From Eubacterium sp. (lineage in GTDB: Bacteria > Bacillota_A > Clostridia > Peptostreptococcales > Anaerovoracaceae): a stretch of 6,396 nucleotides of DNA. The notes beneath the pieces were generated by a model, which saw only the letters and a program-made list of their open reading frames with translations, searched no databases and was not told the origin of the DNA. Below are positions 6,216 to 6,396 of this stretch, piece by piece; within the stretch, counting starts at the first letter, position 1, and each line of letters begins with the position of its first letter. The position numbers and the translations under genes are program-made. The DNA lies in NCBI GenBank assembly GCA_021769545.1, contig JAETSS010000081.1:1-6396 (forward strand), read 5' to 3'.

Positions 6216-6255
6216 TCTGTTTCCGCAGAGAAACGCGTTCGCGATCAGAAACAGA
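6216..6255. repeat. Inverted repeat downstream of the activator gene, possible operator
   Basis: TCTGTTTC (6216-6223) and GAAACAGA (6248-6255) are perfect inverted copies separated by 24 bases, with arm centres 32 bases apart, about three helical turns. No T run follows, so it is not a terminator. It could be a binding site for a dimeric regulator, perhaps the adjacent activator, serving a gene to the right. It could also be chance. The function is inferred only from position. Confidence 0.4.
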
Positions 6256-6295
6256 AAACTGAATATTGAAAAATAGAGCATTTCGAAAGATTTTG

Positions 6296-6327
6296 AAAAA
6301 TCGTTTCCTTACGGAAACGATTTTTTT
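6296..6327 (+). terminator. Rho-independent terminator of the activator gene
   Basis: TCGTTTCC (6301-6308) pairs perfectly with GGAAACGA (6313-6320) around a TTAC loop, followed by seven T (6321-6327). Five A residues before the stem (6296-6300) extend the pairing and provide a T run on the opposite strand, so it may also work in reverse. It lies about 100 bases after the activator stop codon. Confidence 0.92.
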
Positions 6328-6396
6328 GATGCCGGATTTTGTCTAAAATGGCGATAAACGTTCAAAGTTCAACATTACAGCCGATATTTAACAAAT
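6328..6396. other. Noncoding end of window, probably upstream region of the next gene
   Basis: No gene is visible. At 6349-6364 a TGGC followed at the right distance by TTCA resembles a degenerate sigma-54 -24/-12 promoter, but the invariant GC at -12 reads TC. A GTTCAA repeat occurs at 6360-6365 and 6367-6372. Confidence 0.3.

Overview
The window holds a complete spoIIIA sporulation operon (spoIIIAA to spoIIIAH, eight genes, all on the + strand), followed by one gene for a sigma-54-dependent transcriptional activator. A full spoIIIA set means an endospore-forming Firmicute. The moderate base composition, heavy use of ATA (Ile) and AGG/AGA (Arg) codons, and the clostridial-style PAS/AAA+/Fis-type regulator suggest an anaerobic member of the Clostridia. 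I cannot place it more narrowly from this sequence.

Layout. Positions 1-67 show no gene. A strong rho-independent terminator (68-109) ends whatever lies upstream. It is followed at once by a good match to a mother-cell sigma-E promoter (-35 at 119-125) and by spoIIIAA with a good ribosome binding site. The eight genes are tightly packed, with gaps of 1 to 14 bases or overlaps of 4 to 8 bases. The one exception is a 51-base gap between spoIIIAF and spoIIIAG. After spoIIIAH comes a 134-base spacer without a convincing terminator, then the activator gene (4660-6192). The window ends with a 204-base noncoding stretch that has an inverted repeat, a strong terminator (6296-6327), and about 70 bases that are probably the upstream region of the next gene.

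How the genes work together. In known spore formers the SpoIIIA proteins are made in the mother cell and form a channel across the double membrane around the forespore. SpoIIIAA is the cytoplasmic ATPase, SpoIIIAB resembles GspF/PilC, SpoIIIAC, AD and AE are polytopic membrane proteins, and SpoIIIAF, AG and AH carry ring-building domains in the intermembrane space. SpoIIIAH meets forespore SpoIIQ, which is not in this window.

What stands out is that several channel parts are reduced here. SpoIIIAF is only 56 residues: both membrane helices are present but the whole ring-building domain is gone. SpoIIIAG is 133 residues and lacks the large beta-triangle insertion seen in Bacillus SpoIIIAG. SpoIIIAE lacks a signal peptide. 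SpoIIIAH looks full size. Separately, the activator gene carries an uninterrupted run of ten G residues (6032-6041) just before its DNA-binding domain. Gaining or losing one G would cut that domain off, so the tract is a candidate phase-variation switch.
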